Shown: positions 37,450-46,794 of the stretch, piece by piece | Layout: each line of letters starts with the position of its first letter | Position numbering within the stretch: position 1 is the stretch's first letter | Source of the DNA: Companilactobacillus allii | GTDB lineage: Bacteria; Bacillota; Bacilli; Lactobacillales; Lactobacillaceae | Direction: 5' to 3' | NCBI RefSeq assembly: GCF_001971585.1 | Contig: NZ_CP019323.1 | Location: forward strand, 486,053 to 550,052 | DNA length: 64,000 bases | Notes under the pieces: generated by a model | Database searches by the model: none | Told to the model about the DNA's origin: nothing | What the model saw: only the letters and a program-made list of their open reading frames with translations | Position numbers and translations under genes: made by a program

Positions 37450-39057
37450 ATGAAAAAAGATTCACTACTTAAAAGTTCACTCTGGATTTCGATTTCTGGT
37501 ATTTTTTCAAGAATTCTAGCTGTTATTTACATTATTCCCTGGAACATCTGGATCGGTGCCGCTTCACTTGGTGCCGCCAATGCGTTATATGGGAAAGTTT
37601 ATAATATCTACAATCTTTTCTTGATCATTGCTACAGCAGGTATCCCATCTGCTATATCCAAAGAAGTCGCCGCGCATAATGCTCTGGGGCGTTATGATCA
37701 ATCTGAAAAGTTACTCAAAAAATATACGTTTTATATGACTTTGGTAGGGATTGTCCTTGCCGCGTTGATGTTCTTTGGTTCTAAATATGTCGCAATAATA
37801 TTTGCCGCTGGAGATATGCGTGTTGTTACACCCATCAAGTATTTGAGTGTAGCGATTTTGATTATTCCCGCTTTAGGAATAATGCGTGGTTATATTCAAG
37901 GATATGCTTTCATATCATTCTCTGCCTTTTCACAAGTTATTGAGCAAATTGCCCGTGTTGCCTACATGTTGTACGCAACATATACCATTATGGTCATTCA
38001 AAATGGTAGTTATACTAGTGCTGTTAACCAATCTACCTTTGCATCATTCATTGGAGCTACACTAGCTTACCTGTTCCTTATCTGGATGAGGTTACGTGTT
38101 AGAAAGTCAATTCCTGCAGAAGACATTAAGACCTCTGCTGAGGTTCCTGATAGTGAATTAACACAAGTCAACTTTGGCTCAATGTTGAAATCAGCTATTC
38201 CTTTCTTACTAGTAGATACGATCATGACTGTTTTGCAGTTATTTGATCAAACTAGCTTTGTACTTATCTACCAAAATGTTCTCCACGCTAGCCAACATAC
38301 TATCGATAATCTTTATTCTATGTTTGGATTCCAAGCTAACAAGTTGATCATGGTCTTAGTATCTCTTGCAATCTCTGTTTCCGCATCAGTTATTCCGGCC
38401 CTTTCAGCACAAATAAGTCGTAAGTCTAAGTTTGAAGATATCCAGAAATTGCTTAGAAACATGGTTCAATTCACTATTTTCATTATTCTACCTGCAACCT
38501 TTGGGATGATGGGAATCGGTCGTCACCTCTGGACTGCATTTTATATACCTAGTTCACTTGGTACAGCCATTCTAGCAGTATCATGTATTGAAGCTTTCTT
38601 CTATTGTATATTCATGATTTTGGAAAATATCTTACAAGTAGATAAGAAGACTAAGACATCTATGATCTACCTAGCACTTGCCTATTTAATAAAAATAGCA
38701 CTTCAATATCCATTAACCATTTATATGGGGGCTTTTGGCCCAGTTGTCGCAACGACAATCGCCTTCATGGTCATGGGACATTTTGCCTTCAGAATCATTA
38801 ATAAACAATACCAACTAATTGATAAATTATTAGGATTAAGTTTACTAAAGATCTTTCTTGATTCAGCCATTATGTTAGTAGTCGTCTACGGTGCTGACGT
38901 GTTATTATCTAACTTCATCAATGGTCAAACCAAGATTGGAGCCGCCATTATCCTATCTATATGTGCCGTTATCGGTATTATCGTTTATGGATACTTAACT
39001 TATAGAGATGGCTCTTTGAAGATCCTCAAAGCTATCCGTGGTACTGATATTTATTAA
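37450..39057 (+). CDS. Polysaccharide biosynthesis/lipid flippase of the MOP superfamily (YtgP/SpoVB-like)
   Basis: A 535-aa protein with about 14 membrane segments. SSLWISISGIFSRILAVIYIIPW at the N-terminus and NALYGKVYNIYNLFLIIATAGIPSAISKEVA are typical of the YtgP/SpoVB group that includes the MurJ-type lipid II flippase. It may flip lipid-linked wall precursors or other undecaprenyl sugars. GATAGGAAA precedes ATG 37450. No polysaccharide gene cluster adjoins it. Confidence 0.85.
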   Translation: MKKDSLLKSSLWISISGIFSRILAVIYIIPWNIWIGAASLGAANALYGKVYNIYNLFLIIATAGIPSAISKEVAAHNALGRYDQSEKLLKKYTFYMTLVGIVLAALMFFGSKYVAIIFAAGDMRVVTPIKYLSVAILIIPALGIMRGYIQGYAFISFSAFSQVIEQIARVAYMLYATYTIMVIQNGSYTSAVNQSTFASFIGATLAYLFLIWMRLRVRKSIPAEDIKTSAEVPDSELTQVNFGSMLKSAIPFLLVDTIMTVLQLFDQTSFVLIYQNVLHASQHTIDNLYSMFGFQANKLIMVLVSLAISVSASVIPALSAQISRKSKFEDIQKLLRNMVQFTIFIILPATFGMMGIGRHLWTAFYIPSSLGTAILAVSCIEAFFYCIFMILENILQVDKKTKTSMIYLALAYLIKIALQYPLTIYMGAFGPVVATTIAFMVMGHFAFRIINKQYQLIDKLLGLSLLKIFLDSAIMLVVVYGADVLLSNFINGQTKIGAAIILSICAVIGIIVYGYLTYRDGSLKILKAIRGTDIY

Positions 39058-39155
39058 GGCTTCTGCGTTATAACGCCTATATAGAAACTACTTTCTATCG
39101 TCAAACTCTTTTTTGTAGTGTAATTTAAAAGTATGCAAGAAACGAGGAGATAACA

Positions 39156-39677
39156 ATGGAAATCAGCAAGATTGTAAAAAATAAACGTAATGAATTAAAC
39201 CTCACGCAAAATGATCTAGCAAAATCTCTATATGTGTCCAAACGTTCCATAACAAATTGGGAAACCGGTAAAACAACCCCCGATATCGATACTCTAGTGA
39301 GACTAGCAAAGTTGTATGATATTTCTTTAGACGATCTATTGTTAGATAACAAAAAAGCCGTTAATAATATAAAGAAACAAGCCAAGCTTGCTCTATTGAA
39401 TAAACATTTAATAGCGACAGTTATAACGTTTGTAGCCCTTTTGTTCACACTGTCTACTACTGGACTCTTCGGTGATTTGGCTAAGCCTGTTTTTACAGCT
39501 ATTTATATCGGCGCATTAGCCAACATTGTTTCTATGGTATATTTTCTTGATGAAATTAATAAATTAGAAGATAAATCAGAACAGGACTTAGAAAAAAGTG
39601 CTATAAAATGGACATTTTTGGGATTTATTAGCGTAATTTTGAGCATTATTATTATCGTTATGATTAAATATGGATGA
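39156..39677 (+). CDS. XRE regulator with C-terminal membrane segments
   Basis: A 173-aa protein: N-terminal HTH_3 (LNLTQNDLAKSLYVSKRSITNWETGKTTPDIDTLVRLAKLYDISLDDLL), then three hydrophobic segments in the last 90 residues. Membrane-tethered XRE proteins of this layout are common in lactobacilli. GAGGAG precedes the ATG. Target unknown; it stands alone between the flippase and the sucrose locus. Confidence 0.82.
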   Translation: MEISKIVKNKRNELNLTQNDLAKSLYVSKRSITNWETGKTTPDIDTLVRLAKLYDISLDDLLLDNKKAVNNIKKQAKLALLNKHLIATVITFVALLFTLSTTGLFGDLAKPVFTAIYIGALANIVSMVYFLDEINKLEDKSEQDLEKSAIKWTFLGFISVILSIIIIVMIKYG

Positions 39678-39704
39678 AAAAAGCAGCCAATTGGCTGCTT
39701 TTTT
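39677..39704. terminator. Bidirectional terminator at the end of the sucrose operon
   Basis: AAAAAAGCAGCC/GGCTGCTTTTTT, a perfect 12-bp stem with loop AATT, lies between the convergent XRE and sucrose hydrolase genes. Confidence 0.92.
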
Positions 39705-39712
39705 ATTGTCTT

Positions 39713-41143
39713 CTAATATTCAATTGCATTTTTATCTAATTGATAAATATCATAACTAACTGATGATTTACCATTTGATAACAAACTAAATTTAAGAGTA
39801 TCCTCACTATAAATTCGTTCAGTAAAAGTAGCATCACCATCATTAATAAATATTTCAACAGAACTCGTATCAACTAATATATGTAGCTTCAATTTACTAG
39901 ATGGATTAATTACGGACTCTCTAATCCCATCATCTCCAAATCTATTAACTACTACACGATTGTTATCCTTAAAATACTTAAACTCTAACATCTCATTATT
40001 GTCAGTATCTTTCAGACAAAAGCCAAGTTCACTAGCCTCGCTGATATCAAAGTCTACTAATGCCTCATATTGCTTACTGTTAAATTCTAATAACTGTTCT
40101 CCGTCAATATCAGTGTTACCTTGCATCAACTTGTTAGTACGAAGTGACTTCAGTTCATCAACCGGTTTCATATAAAGCTTATCATTTTTCAATGTTAATT
40201 CTCTAGGAAAAATAAGGGCTCCTGACCAACCATCTTCTTTTTCAGGAAATTCGCTCCCCCACATGTCCATCCATCCAAACAATAATCTGCGACCGTCAGG
40301 TGCAAGCATAGTTTGTGTAGCATAAAAATCATGCCCACTATCTAATTCTTGGAAATTGCTTCGATCGAACTTATTATATTTGTAATTAAAATCACCAGTC
40401 ATATAACCTGTTTCATTTTCATTATTATATCTAATTCCGTCAGCCTTAATACCTTGTGGAGACATTAATAATACCTGCTTGTCGCCCAAAGGAAATAGAT
40501 CAGGACATTCCCACATGTAGCCTTCTTTTTCACGATCAACTGATTTAGCGGTTGGACCTAAATAATTCCAATCAATTAAATTATCTGATTTATAAAGTAA
40601 TACACGGCCTAAATTATCCTTACTTTGACTCCCCAAAATTAGATACCAACTACCATTTTCATACCATACTTTAGGATCTCTAAAATGTTGAGTATTATCT
40701 TCAGGGGCTTGAGAAATTATAGGATTATTTTCGTACTTCTTAAAGTTTATGCCATCCTCACTAATTGCCAAATTTTGATTTTGCCAGAAATGATCGTGAT
40801 CATCATCTCCCTCATAATAATGATGTCCTGTATATATTAAATACATTTTATCGTCATGAACAACGGCACTTCCAGAGAAACAACCATCCATATCTTCTTT
40901 ATCACCTGGTGTAAGTGCGATTGGTAATGTTTCCCAATGTACTAAATCTTTACTACGAGCATGACCCCAATGCATTGGGCCCCATTCTGCAGCAAATGGA
41001 TAATGTTGATAAAAGATATGATAATATCCTTTAAAATAGCAGAATCCATTTGGATCATTAATCCAACCTGATTTTGCGGCTAGATGATAACCTAACCTAT
41101 AACGATCATTTGTTATTTCTATTGGTTTTAAAATTTCTTGCAT
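39713..41143 (-). CDS. GH32 beta-fructosidase / sucrose-6-phosphate hydrolase
   Basis: A 476-aa glycoside hydrolase family 32 enzyme. WINDPNG with nucleophile Asp30, FRDPKVW, and ECPDLF with the acid/base Glu are all intact; a C-terminal beta-sandwich follows. No signal peptide, so it acts on sugar already inside the cell. It is paired with an MFS permease rather than a PTS, so free sucrose or fructo-oligosaccharides is the likely substrate (sucrose hydrolase), although ScrB/SacA-type phosphate-specific activity cannot be excluded. Confidence 0.9.
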   Translation of the reverse strand: MQEILKPIEITNDRYRLGYHLAAKSGWINDPNGFCYFKGYYHIFYQHYPFAAEWGPMHWGHARSKDLVHWETLPIALTPGDKEDMDGCFSGSAVVHDDKMYLIYTGHHYYEGDDDHDHFWQNQNLAISEDGINFKKYENNPIISQAPEDNTQHFRDPKVWYENGSWYLILGSQSKDNLGRVLLYKSDNLIDWNYLGPTAKSVDREKEGYMWECPDLFPLGDKQVLLMSPQGIKADGIRYNNENETGYMTGDFNYKYNKFDRSNFQELDSGHDFYATQTMLAPDGRRLLFGWMDMWGSEFPEKEDGWSGALIFPRELTLKNDKLYMKPVDELKSLRTNKLMQGNTDIDGEQLLEFNSKQYEALVDFDISEASELGFCLKDTDNNEMLEFKYFKDNNRVVVNRFGDDGIRESVINPSSKLKLHILVDTSSVEIFINDGDATFTERIYSEDTLKFSLLSNGKSSVSYDIYQLDKNAIEY

Positions 41144-41152
41144 AATAAACTC

Positions 41153-42376
41153 CTATACATGTCCGATTTGTGGTGTATCAATTTCTTGGTGATTCGACTT
41201 TTTTAAAGTGAATACCGCTATTAGTGCAAACGTAAATACAAAGATTCCTAGGTACAAATACGTTGTTTTGAATCCAATTTGGTCATATAATTTACCAACT
41301 AATGATGATAGAACGATAGTTCCTATTTGACCGGAGAACTGATAACCAACCAAATATAGAATTGATGAAAGTCTCGATTCAAAGTTAGCATCCAAATATT
41401 TGAAGACTGCAACTAATAGAATTGGTAATTCAAGTGAATGAATTAATTTCATCATTGATATTAAAATTGGACCACTGACTATTCCTGAACCTGTGATACG
41501 AAATGCCATTAAAAATCCTGCTAATAATAGCGAATTTCTCGCACCAATTTTATTAACTATCTTAGGTGCAACAAACATCATTCCTGCTTCTAGAAAAACT
41601 TGGAACGAATTAAGATAACCAAACATTAGATTACCTTCTTTTACAGTGTTGAATTGCTCTGCAAAATATCTTGGAAATTGCTGATCATAAACTCCATATA
41701 CACATGTAACTCCCAAAACAAAGATAATGAAAAACCAGAAATCTTTCATTTTGAATAGATTAAAAACATCTACTACTTTTACTGATTGTGCTTTTTTTAC
41801 TTCAACATCAGAAACTTCAATTCTAAGAGATAGCATAATAACAAACATAATAATTGCGGCAATAGATGCAATCCAGAAATTATAGTTTGGATTGATATTA
41901 AATAATTGTCCAGCGAAGAAAGTTGCTGCGGCCCATCCTAATGAACCCCACATACGTGCACGTCCATACTCAAAATCATACTTACGACTTATTTTTTCAA
42001 CATATGACTCAATAGCTCCACATGATGCTAAATATCCAATTCCTAAGAATAATCCACCAGCGATTGAACCTAACAAAACATTATATTTTAGCAATGGACC
42101 ATATACGTAAATGAAAAATGGACCAGTAAAGATTAAAATACCACTTAAACCAACCAATAAATTTTTGCGTACACCCAACTTATCAGAAATAAAACCGTAA
42201 AGTGGTTGCATCAATAAAGTAAATCCTGCATTAATACCAAAAATCAATCCTGTAGCTGCACCATTCAAATGAATCTCTTGTCCTAGCCAAATGGCAAATA
42301 ACGAATAACATGCGGACCAACTGACGAAGAAAAAGAAGAAGAATGCACTTAGCTTAAAATAAACTTGTTTTCTCAT
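41153..42376 (-). CDS. Oligosaccharide:H+ symporter, LacY/CscB-type MFS
   Basis: A 407-aa, 12-segment transporter of the oligosaccharide:H+ symporter family. FSWSACYSLFAIWL-like N-terminus, LLMQPLYGFISDKLGVRK loop 2-3 motif, and YGRARMWGSLGWA near residue 137 match LacY/CscB. It likely imports sucrose or a short fructan for the hydrolase gene 9 bases downstream. The promoter has two ScrR-type operators and a cre site. Confidence 0.87.
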   Translation of the reverse strand: MRKQVYFKLSAFFFFFFVSWSACYSLFAIWLGQEIHLNGAATGLIFGINAGFTLLMQPLYGFISDKLGVRKNLLVGLSGILIFTGPFFIYVYGPLLKYNVLLGSIAGGLFLGIGYLASCGAIESYVEKISRKYDFEYGRARMWGSLGWAAATFFAGQLFNINPNYNFWIASIAAIIMFVIMLSLRIEVSDVEVKKAQSVKVVDVFNLFKMKDFWFFIIFVLGVTCVYGVYDQQFPRYFAEQFNTVKEGNLMFGYLNSFQVFLEAGMMFVAPKIVNKIGARNSLLLAGFLMAFRITGSGIVSGPILISMMKLIHSLELPILLVAVFKYLDANFESRLSSILYLVGYQFSGQIGTIVLSSLVGKLYDQIGFKTTYLYLGIFVFTFALIAVFTLKKSNHQEIDTPQIGHV

Positions 42377-42401
42377 AATGGCTCTCCTATTTTATTTTAT
42401 A

Positions 42402-42414
42402 CCAACCGGTTGAC
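42402..42414. promoter_or_regulatory. ScrR-type operator O1
   Basis: CCAACCGGTTGAC, centred on the palindrome CAACCGGTTG typical of LacI-family operators, lies in the leader of the permease gene. Its surround (TATGTCAACCGGTT on the minus strand) is repeated exactly at O2. Confidence 0.75.
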
Positions 42415-42423
42415 ATACAATAA

Positions 42424-42437
42424 CTAAAACGTTTTCA
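42424..42437. promoter_or_regulatory. cre site in the sucrose permease promoter
   Basis: Minus strand TGAAAACGTTTTAG matches the cre core but not the last two consensus bases. It lies just after the -10 box, a repressing position for CcpA. Confidence 0.6.
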
Positions 42438-42443
42438 AAAATC

Positions 42444-42472
42444 ATTGTAAGAGTTATCTTTTCTTATGTCAA
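42444..42472 (-). promoter_or_regulatory. Promoter of the sucrose permease-hydrolase operon
   Basis: Minus strand TTGACA (42467-42472), 17-base spacer, TACAAT (42444-42449). The -35 overlaps operator O2. Confidence 0.88.
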
Positions 42473-42479
42473 CCGGTTA
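42467..42479. promoter_or_regulatory. ScrR-type operator O2
   Basis: TGTCAACCGGTTA overlaps the -35 box. O1 and O2 centres are 67 bases apart, allowing a repression loop. Confidence 0.75.
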
Positions 42480-42533
42480 TCATAAATAATAAAAAAATAG
42501 TTAGATCTTATATGATCTAACCATCTTTCGTAT

Positions 42534-43514
42534 TTAAACTGATTTACCATTCCATACCTTTACTGGAATTATCTGTTCCAAAGGTATATTCCTATCACCT
42601 TTAATTCTAGAAACTAGAGTTTTTACAGCTACTTTTGCCATTTGTTCCACTGGTTGTTCAATTGTAGTTAGTTCTGGTAATAGTATTCTAGTTGAATTAG
42701 CTCCATCATAGCCAACAATCTTCAAATCCTTTGGAATTTGACATCCTAGGCTTGTGGCTACCTGCCAAATTAGTGCGGCATCCATATCATTAGTAGCAAA
42801 TACTCCATCTACTTCAGGATATTCAACAAACATTTCTTCAACAGCACTTCTCTTTTTTTCTATATCCCAACTAAAATCTACAATATGAGTATGCGGAACC
42901 AACCTATGTTCCTTCATAACATCCTCATAAGCTTCACGACGACGATGCGCCGGTGTCTCCAGATTAACAGGACCATCTGTATTAATAATATTTTTGGCCC
43001 CACTATTTATCAACAATTCAGTGGCGAGTTTACCACCCATATAATTATCTGATGCAATAACTGGAATATCCTCATTCATTACACGGTCAATCGCAACAAC
43101 TGGCAAATTCGTATTATGATATTCCTCAATACCTCTATTCTGCGCACCAACGATCAAACCGTCTACTTGGTTAGAGATCAATTCTTTTAAATAAGTCTCT
43201 TCTTTTTTGGGATCATTCATTGAGTTACCAATTAGCACTTTGAAGCCAGCATCAAATAGCCTTTTTTCTAAGGCTGCAACCAATTGTCCAAAAAAGGGAT
43301 TATCTACGGTTGGGAAAATCAGACCGACCAATTTTGTTTCTTTTTTAAAAAGCTGTCGTGCCACCGCATTAGGCTGATAATTCAAAGATTCCATTGCCTC
43401 ATGAACTTTTTTTATTGTGGCATCACTCAAATATCCACGATTATTCAAAACTCTTGAAACTGTAGTCTTAGAAACTCCTGCAAGTCTTGCTACATCATCA
43501 ATTTTCACTACCAT
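42534..43514 (-). CDS. scrR: LacI family sucrose operon repressor
   Basis: A 326-aa LacI/GalR regulator: VKIDDVARLAGVSKTTVSRVLNNRGYLSDATIKKV HTH with hinge helix YQPNAVARQL, then a periplasmic-binding-protein-like effector domain. AGGTG precedes ATG 43514. It lies between the permease-hydrolase operon and the fructokinase, and the two AACCGGTT operators in front of the permease are its likely targets; the effector is probably a sugar or sugar phosphate of sucrose breakdown. Confidence 0.88.
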   Translation of the reverse strand: MVVKIDDVARLAGVSKTTVSRVLNNRGYLSDATIKKVHEAMESLNYQPNAVARQLFKKETKLVGLIFPTVDNPFFGQLVAALEKRLFDAGFKVLIGNSMNDPKKEETYLKELISNQVDGLIVGAQNRGIEEYHNTNLPVVAIDRVMNEDIPVIASDNYMGGKLATELLINSGAKNIINTDGPVNLETPAHRRREAYEDVMKEHRLVPHTHIVDFSWDIEKKRSAVEEMFVEYPEVDGVFATNDMDAALIWQVATSLGCQIPKDLKIVGYDGANSTRILLPELTTIEQPVEQMAKVAVKTLVSRIKGDRNIPLEQIIPVKVWNGKSV

Positions 43515-43596
43515 ATAAATTCACCTATACCTTGATTCTGATAAATCTATTATACAGTAGTGAACTACTTCTAAATTATATTTACAACAATTGTAA

Positions 43597-43646
43597 TTGA
43601 CGACGAGTTTTCATAATGGTATCTTAGATTATTGAAAACGATTGCA
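43597..43646 (+). promoter_or_regulatory. Fructokinase promoter with cre site
   Basis: TTGACG (43597-43602), 17-base spacer, TATCTT (43620-43625). A cre-like TGAAAACGATTGCA at 43633-43646 follows, with one mismatch to consensus. CcpA bound there would repress scrK. Confidence 0.7.
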
Positions 43647-43676
43647 GATTTTTTTTGAAAAATGGAGGGAACAAAA

Positions 43677-44549
43677 TTGCTAGTTGGTAGTATTGAAGCA
43701 GGTGGAACAAAGTTTGTTTGTGCCGTAGGTGATGAGGATTATAGAATTAAGGATAGTGTTCATTTTCCAACAACGACACCAGAGGAAACTTTACAAAAGA
43801 CAATTGATTACTTTAAAAAATTCGACATTGAAGCTTTAAGTATCGCTTCATTCGGTCCCATTGAATTACGTAAAAGCTCACCAAAATATGGTTATATCAC
43901 ATCTACGCCTAAGCCAGGCTGGAAAGATACTGACTTTATTGGTGCCATGAAAAAGGAATTCAGTGTTCCAATGTTCTGGACAACTGACGTTAACGGTTCA
44001 GCTTATGGTGAATATGTTATGTCGACATTGTCTAACGAAAAGATCGATTCACTAGTTTATTACACAATTGGTACCGGTGTTGGTGCCGGTGCTATCAACA
44101 AGGGTGAATTCGTTGGTAATATGGGACATCCTGAAATGGGACATACATTCTTGAAACGTCACCCTGATGACCTAGATTTCAAGGGAATCTGTCCATATCA
44201 CGGTGACTGTTTAGAAGGATTAGTAGCCGGTCCTACCTTTGATGCTAGACTTGGTAAACCTGGTAAAGACGTTCCTCTAACCGACCACACATGGGATATC
44301 CTAGCCTATTACGTTGCACAAGCAGCTATTCAATCAACCTTGATCTTACGCCCAGACAAGATTGTCTTCGGTGGTGGAGTTGTTAGTGAAGCATTCTTAG
44401 TTAAAGTCCGTGCACAATTCAAAGAATTATTGAATGATTATGTGGAAGTACCTTCATTAGACAAGTACATTACTATGCCACTTGTTAAAGATAATGGTTC
44501 AGCAACACTTGGTGATTTTGCCTTGGCCATTCGTGAATTACAAGCATAA
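43677..44549 (+). CDS. scrK: Fructokinase (ROK family)
   Basis: A 290-aa ROK kinase phosphorylating fructose released by the sucrose hydrolase. GSIEAGGTKFVCAVGDED is the ATP-phosphate loop, GTGVGAGAI follows, and the ROK zinc motif GHPEMGH-x-C-x-H-x-C is complete (HTFLKRHPDDLDFKGICPYHGDCLEG). TTG 43677 is preferred to ATG 43662: GGAGGGA at 43664-43670 is 6 bases before the TTG and overlaps the ATG, and fructokinases usually begin close to GSIEAGGTK. Divergent from scrR. Confidence 0.92.
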   Translation: MLVGSIEAGGTKFVCAVGDEDYRIKDSVHFPTTTPEETLQKTIDYFKKFDIEALSIASFGPIELRKSSPKYGYITSTPKPGWKDTDFIGAMKKEFSVPMFWTTDVNGSAYGEYVMSTLSNEKIDSLVYYTIGTGVGAGAINKGEFVGNMGHPEMGHTFLKRHPDDLDFKGICPYHGDCLEGLVAGPTFDARLGKPGKDVPLTDHTWDILAYYVAQAAIQSTLILRPDKIVFGGGVVSEAFLVKVRAQFKELLNDYVEVPSLDKYITMPLVKDNGSATLGDFALAIRELQA

Positions 44550-44560
44550 TAAAAAATACT

Positions 44561-44604
44561 AAAAAATAGGAGAAATCTGTGTTCGCAGACTTCTCCTATT
44601 TTTT
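44561..44604. terminator. Bidirectional terminator after scrK
   Basis: AAAAAATAGGAGAA pairs with TTCTCCTATTTTTT, extended by TCTG/CAGA past one mismatch. It serves scrK and the convergent membrane protein gene, whose stop codon touches it. Confidence 0.92.
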
Positions 44605-45140
44605 CATATATTCTTCCTAACAAACTCAAGTGCGTCATCCAACTTACAACGCTCACTAGTTTTTGGCCAATTTGTTTCAGCCACTATTTTCTCACGATTA
44701 ACTGTAGTTATTTCAATACCATCAGGTAATTTTGGCATTACTACTTCGGATATATCAGCCGGAGAATCAATTAACTTCTGTGGTGTTGTAATTCTTTTAT
44801 CCGTTATAACGCTGACTTTTTTAATTTCCGGATAAGTCACTTTCATAGGTAAGACAAAATTAGGATTAAATACCAAGTTGATCTTATCCCACCAGCTCTC
44901 AACTTTATAAAACTCAATTCCACTGGAATCTATCTTTACGTAATTGAGATGCATCGGCAGAAAAATTGGATATATCACCGTTACAAGAACGATAAATGTA
45001 ATCACTGCCAATAATACACAGGGAAAAAGGTTTCTCCAATCATTACTGGCAAATAATGATAATCCAAACACCAAAAATGAGATTAATATGCAAAGTACAA
45101 GCGACCTATACGATTGTTTCTTGCCGAATATCCACTTCAT
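44604..45140 (-). CDS. Hypothetical membrane protein, EbsA-like layout
   Basis: A 178-aa protein, not firmly recognised. Two membrane segments near residues 15-32 and 41-62, then a soluble domain (YVKIDSSGIEFYKVESWWDKI...) that could be PH-like, as in EbsA-type envelope proteins. ATG 45140 is chosen over GTG 45149 because AGGTGAG is spaced for the former. Upstream is a cluster of palindromic-element arms. Function unknown. Confidence 0.55.
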   Translation of the reverse strand: MKWIFGKKQSYRSLVLCILISFLVFGLSLFASNDWRNLFPCVLLAVITFIVLVTVIYPIFLPMHLNYVKIDSSGIEFYKVESWWDKINLVFNPNFVLPMKVTYPEIKKVSVITDKRITTPQKLIDSPADISEVVMPKLPDGIEITTVNREKIVAETNWPKTSERCKLDDALEFVRKNI

Positions 45141-45289
45141 AGCACTCACCTACTTGAATAAATTTGTTTATACAAGTATTAAATATATTAATATACTTAT
45201 CAAAAAATGAGTACTGGATTTAATAGACAACTGGTATATTTCGTTTTTATGTCATGATATTTTTGGAATGTGATTTAAAAAATTATTTT

Positions 45290-45557
45290 CTTGCTTAGCT
45301 GTTTCCTATCGCGTTTCGTTTCAAATTATAATTTCTCCCGTCTAGCTTTTCCTACAAAATACGGTTTTCTTCACTTTTTTGTTTCCTGCAAAAATTCGTT
45401 ACAAAATACTGTTTCCTCTTCTTTGTTGTTTCCTTCGGAAACGCGCTACAAAACACAATTTCTTCCGCTTAATATAGAAATAGGTGTCATTCACTGGCGT
45501 GAATGGCACCTATTTCTATGTTAATGCTCGGAAATTCCCGTGTTTTGTAGCGCTCTA
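45290..45557 (-). repeat. Palindromic intergenic element, copy F, with decayed arm copies
   Basis: The intact part is 45428-45557: outer arms GCGCTACAAAACAC (45443-45456) and GTGTTTTGTAGCGC (45540-45553), fully complementary; 21-bp apical stem (45474-45494 with 45499-45519) with one G-T pair; small hairpin GTTTCC-TTC-GGAAAC (45428-45442). Before it, three decayed arm-like segments begin with TTTCCT (about 45301, 45345 and 45384). The gtrA stop codon TAG forms the end of the element (TAGAGCG). The remaining 140 bases to the next gene show nothing else. Confidence 0.83.
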
Positions 45558-45965
45558 TTTTTTCTTAAATATAATAAACTTACTAAACACATAATTAAGA
45601 ACGACAACGAATACATTCGCAAATAATTTTACAATCATATCATTTATATGCATCAATGAAACACCAATCGTCATGGTACCTTGATCGATTATCCATGAGC
45701 CTCCTCTAAACAGGAAGAATGATCCCATCTCGAGTAAAAATGCTTTCATAGTATTGGTATGTGAATCAAATACCCATAATTTGTTGGTCACATATGCAAA
45801 CACTACTGATAATAAATATGCGAAAGCATTGGCTAATTGGTAGTTCCATTCAGCAATATATGTGAAGAACCAAAATCCAACATAGTTAACAACTGTTGTT
45901 AAAACACCAAAAAATAAATATGGTATCGCATCTTTATACTTACTCCATAATTCTTTAACATCCAT
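45555..45965 (-). CDS. GtrA family membrane protein
   Basis: A 136-aa, four-segment protein of the GtrA family: PYLFFGVLTTVVNYVGFWFF and YLLSVVFAYVTNKLWVF are the conserved segments. GtrA proteins move or help assemble lipid-linked sugars for wall teichoic acid or O-antigen glycosylation. It follows the metal permease gene after 22 bases; a functional link is not evident and co-transcription may be incidental. Confidence 0.87.
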   Translation of the reverse strand: MDVKELWSKYKDAIPYLFFGVLTTVVNYVGFWFFTYIAEWNYQLANAFAYLLSVVFAYVTNKLWVFDSHTNTMKAFLLEMGSFFLFRGGSWIIDQGTMTIGVSLMHINDMIVKLFANVFVVVLNYVFSKFIIFKKK

Positions 45966-45987
45966 AATGATCCGTTCTCCCGCAATT

Positions 45988-46785
45988 CTAGTGACTTAAT
46001 TTCCAGTTTTTATACATCAATCCAAAGAAGTACGCTATAACTTCAAAGGCCGAGATAAAGAATGTTACTGGCCAATTCGTGACAAATGCCAAGTACAATC
46101 CTAACCAGACACCAGCTAACGACAAACCAACTGAAACCATAATTAACTTAGGAACTGAGTGTACCAAATATTTGGCAGTAGCACCAGGTAATGTCAACAA
46201 AATAAATACCAATAATGACCCTACGATCTGTGCACCGATACTAACACTCAAAGCTAGTGTTACTAGGAATGCAATTGACAATAATCTAGTTCTCAAGCCA
46301 GCCGATCTAGCACCTATGTGATCAAATGAGTCAAAGGCCAGTGGCTTATAAAAGATAATGAAGACAAAAATAACAAATAATGCCAAAATCATCAATTGAT
46401 TAACTTCCTTAGCGCTGATACCAACTATGCTACCGAACAAAATGTTTGTCGCATAGCTGCTTGATTCAGATGATAGTGATAAAAATAAAATCCCTAAACC
46501 AATAAACAATGAAGATATAGCACTGATTGAAGCCTCACGACGTGACGACTCCGTGCTTAAAGAACCAACCGCTACTGAACTGACCATAGTAAATATGATC
46601 ATACCAGCTAGTGGTGAAATCCCCACCAAAATACCAAATGATGCTCCAGCGAAGCCAATCTCTGACAAGGTATGTGATAAGAATGACATATTACGCGAAA
46701 CAACAAATACTCCAACTATTCCAGCCGTTATAGCGATGAAAGTACTTGCTATAAAAGCTTCTCTCATAAACTCGTATTCAAACAT
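45988..46785 (-). CDS. Metal (Zn/Mn) ABC transporter permease
   Basis: A 265-aa ABC-3 family permease with about eight membrane segments. SHTLSEIGFAGASFGILVG is the family motif, and KSAGLRTRLLSIAFLVTLALSVSIGAQIVGSLLVF-type text follows. It forms the pore of the importer with the ATPase 9 bases upstream. Comparable to ZnuB, AdcB, MntB; the Zur-like box upstream favours zinc. Confidence 0.9.
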   Translation of the reverse strand: MFEYEFMREAFIASTFIAITAGIVGVFVVSRNMSFLSHTLSEIGFAGASFGILVGISPLAGMIIFTMVSSVAVGSLSTESSRREASISAISSLFIGLGILFLSLSSESSSYATNILFGSIVGISAKEVNQLMILALFVIFVFIIFYKPLAFDSFDHIGARSAGLRTRLLSIAFLVTLALSVSIGAQIVGSLLVFILLTLPGATAKYLVHSVPKLIMVSVGLSLAGVWLGLYLAFVTNWPVTFFISAFEVIAYFFGLMYKNWKLSH

Positions 46786-46794
46786 ATCCTAACC

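Noticed and set aside
39058-39125. Terminator after the flippase gene
   Set aside because: GCGTTATAACGC and ATAGAAA/TTTCTAT are present but short and without a good T-run, so the call is too weak.
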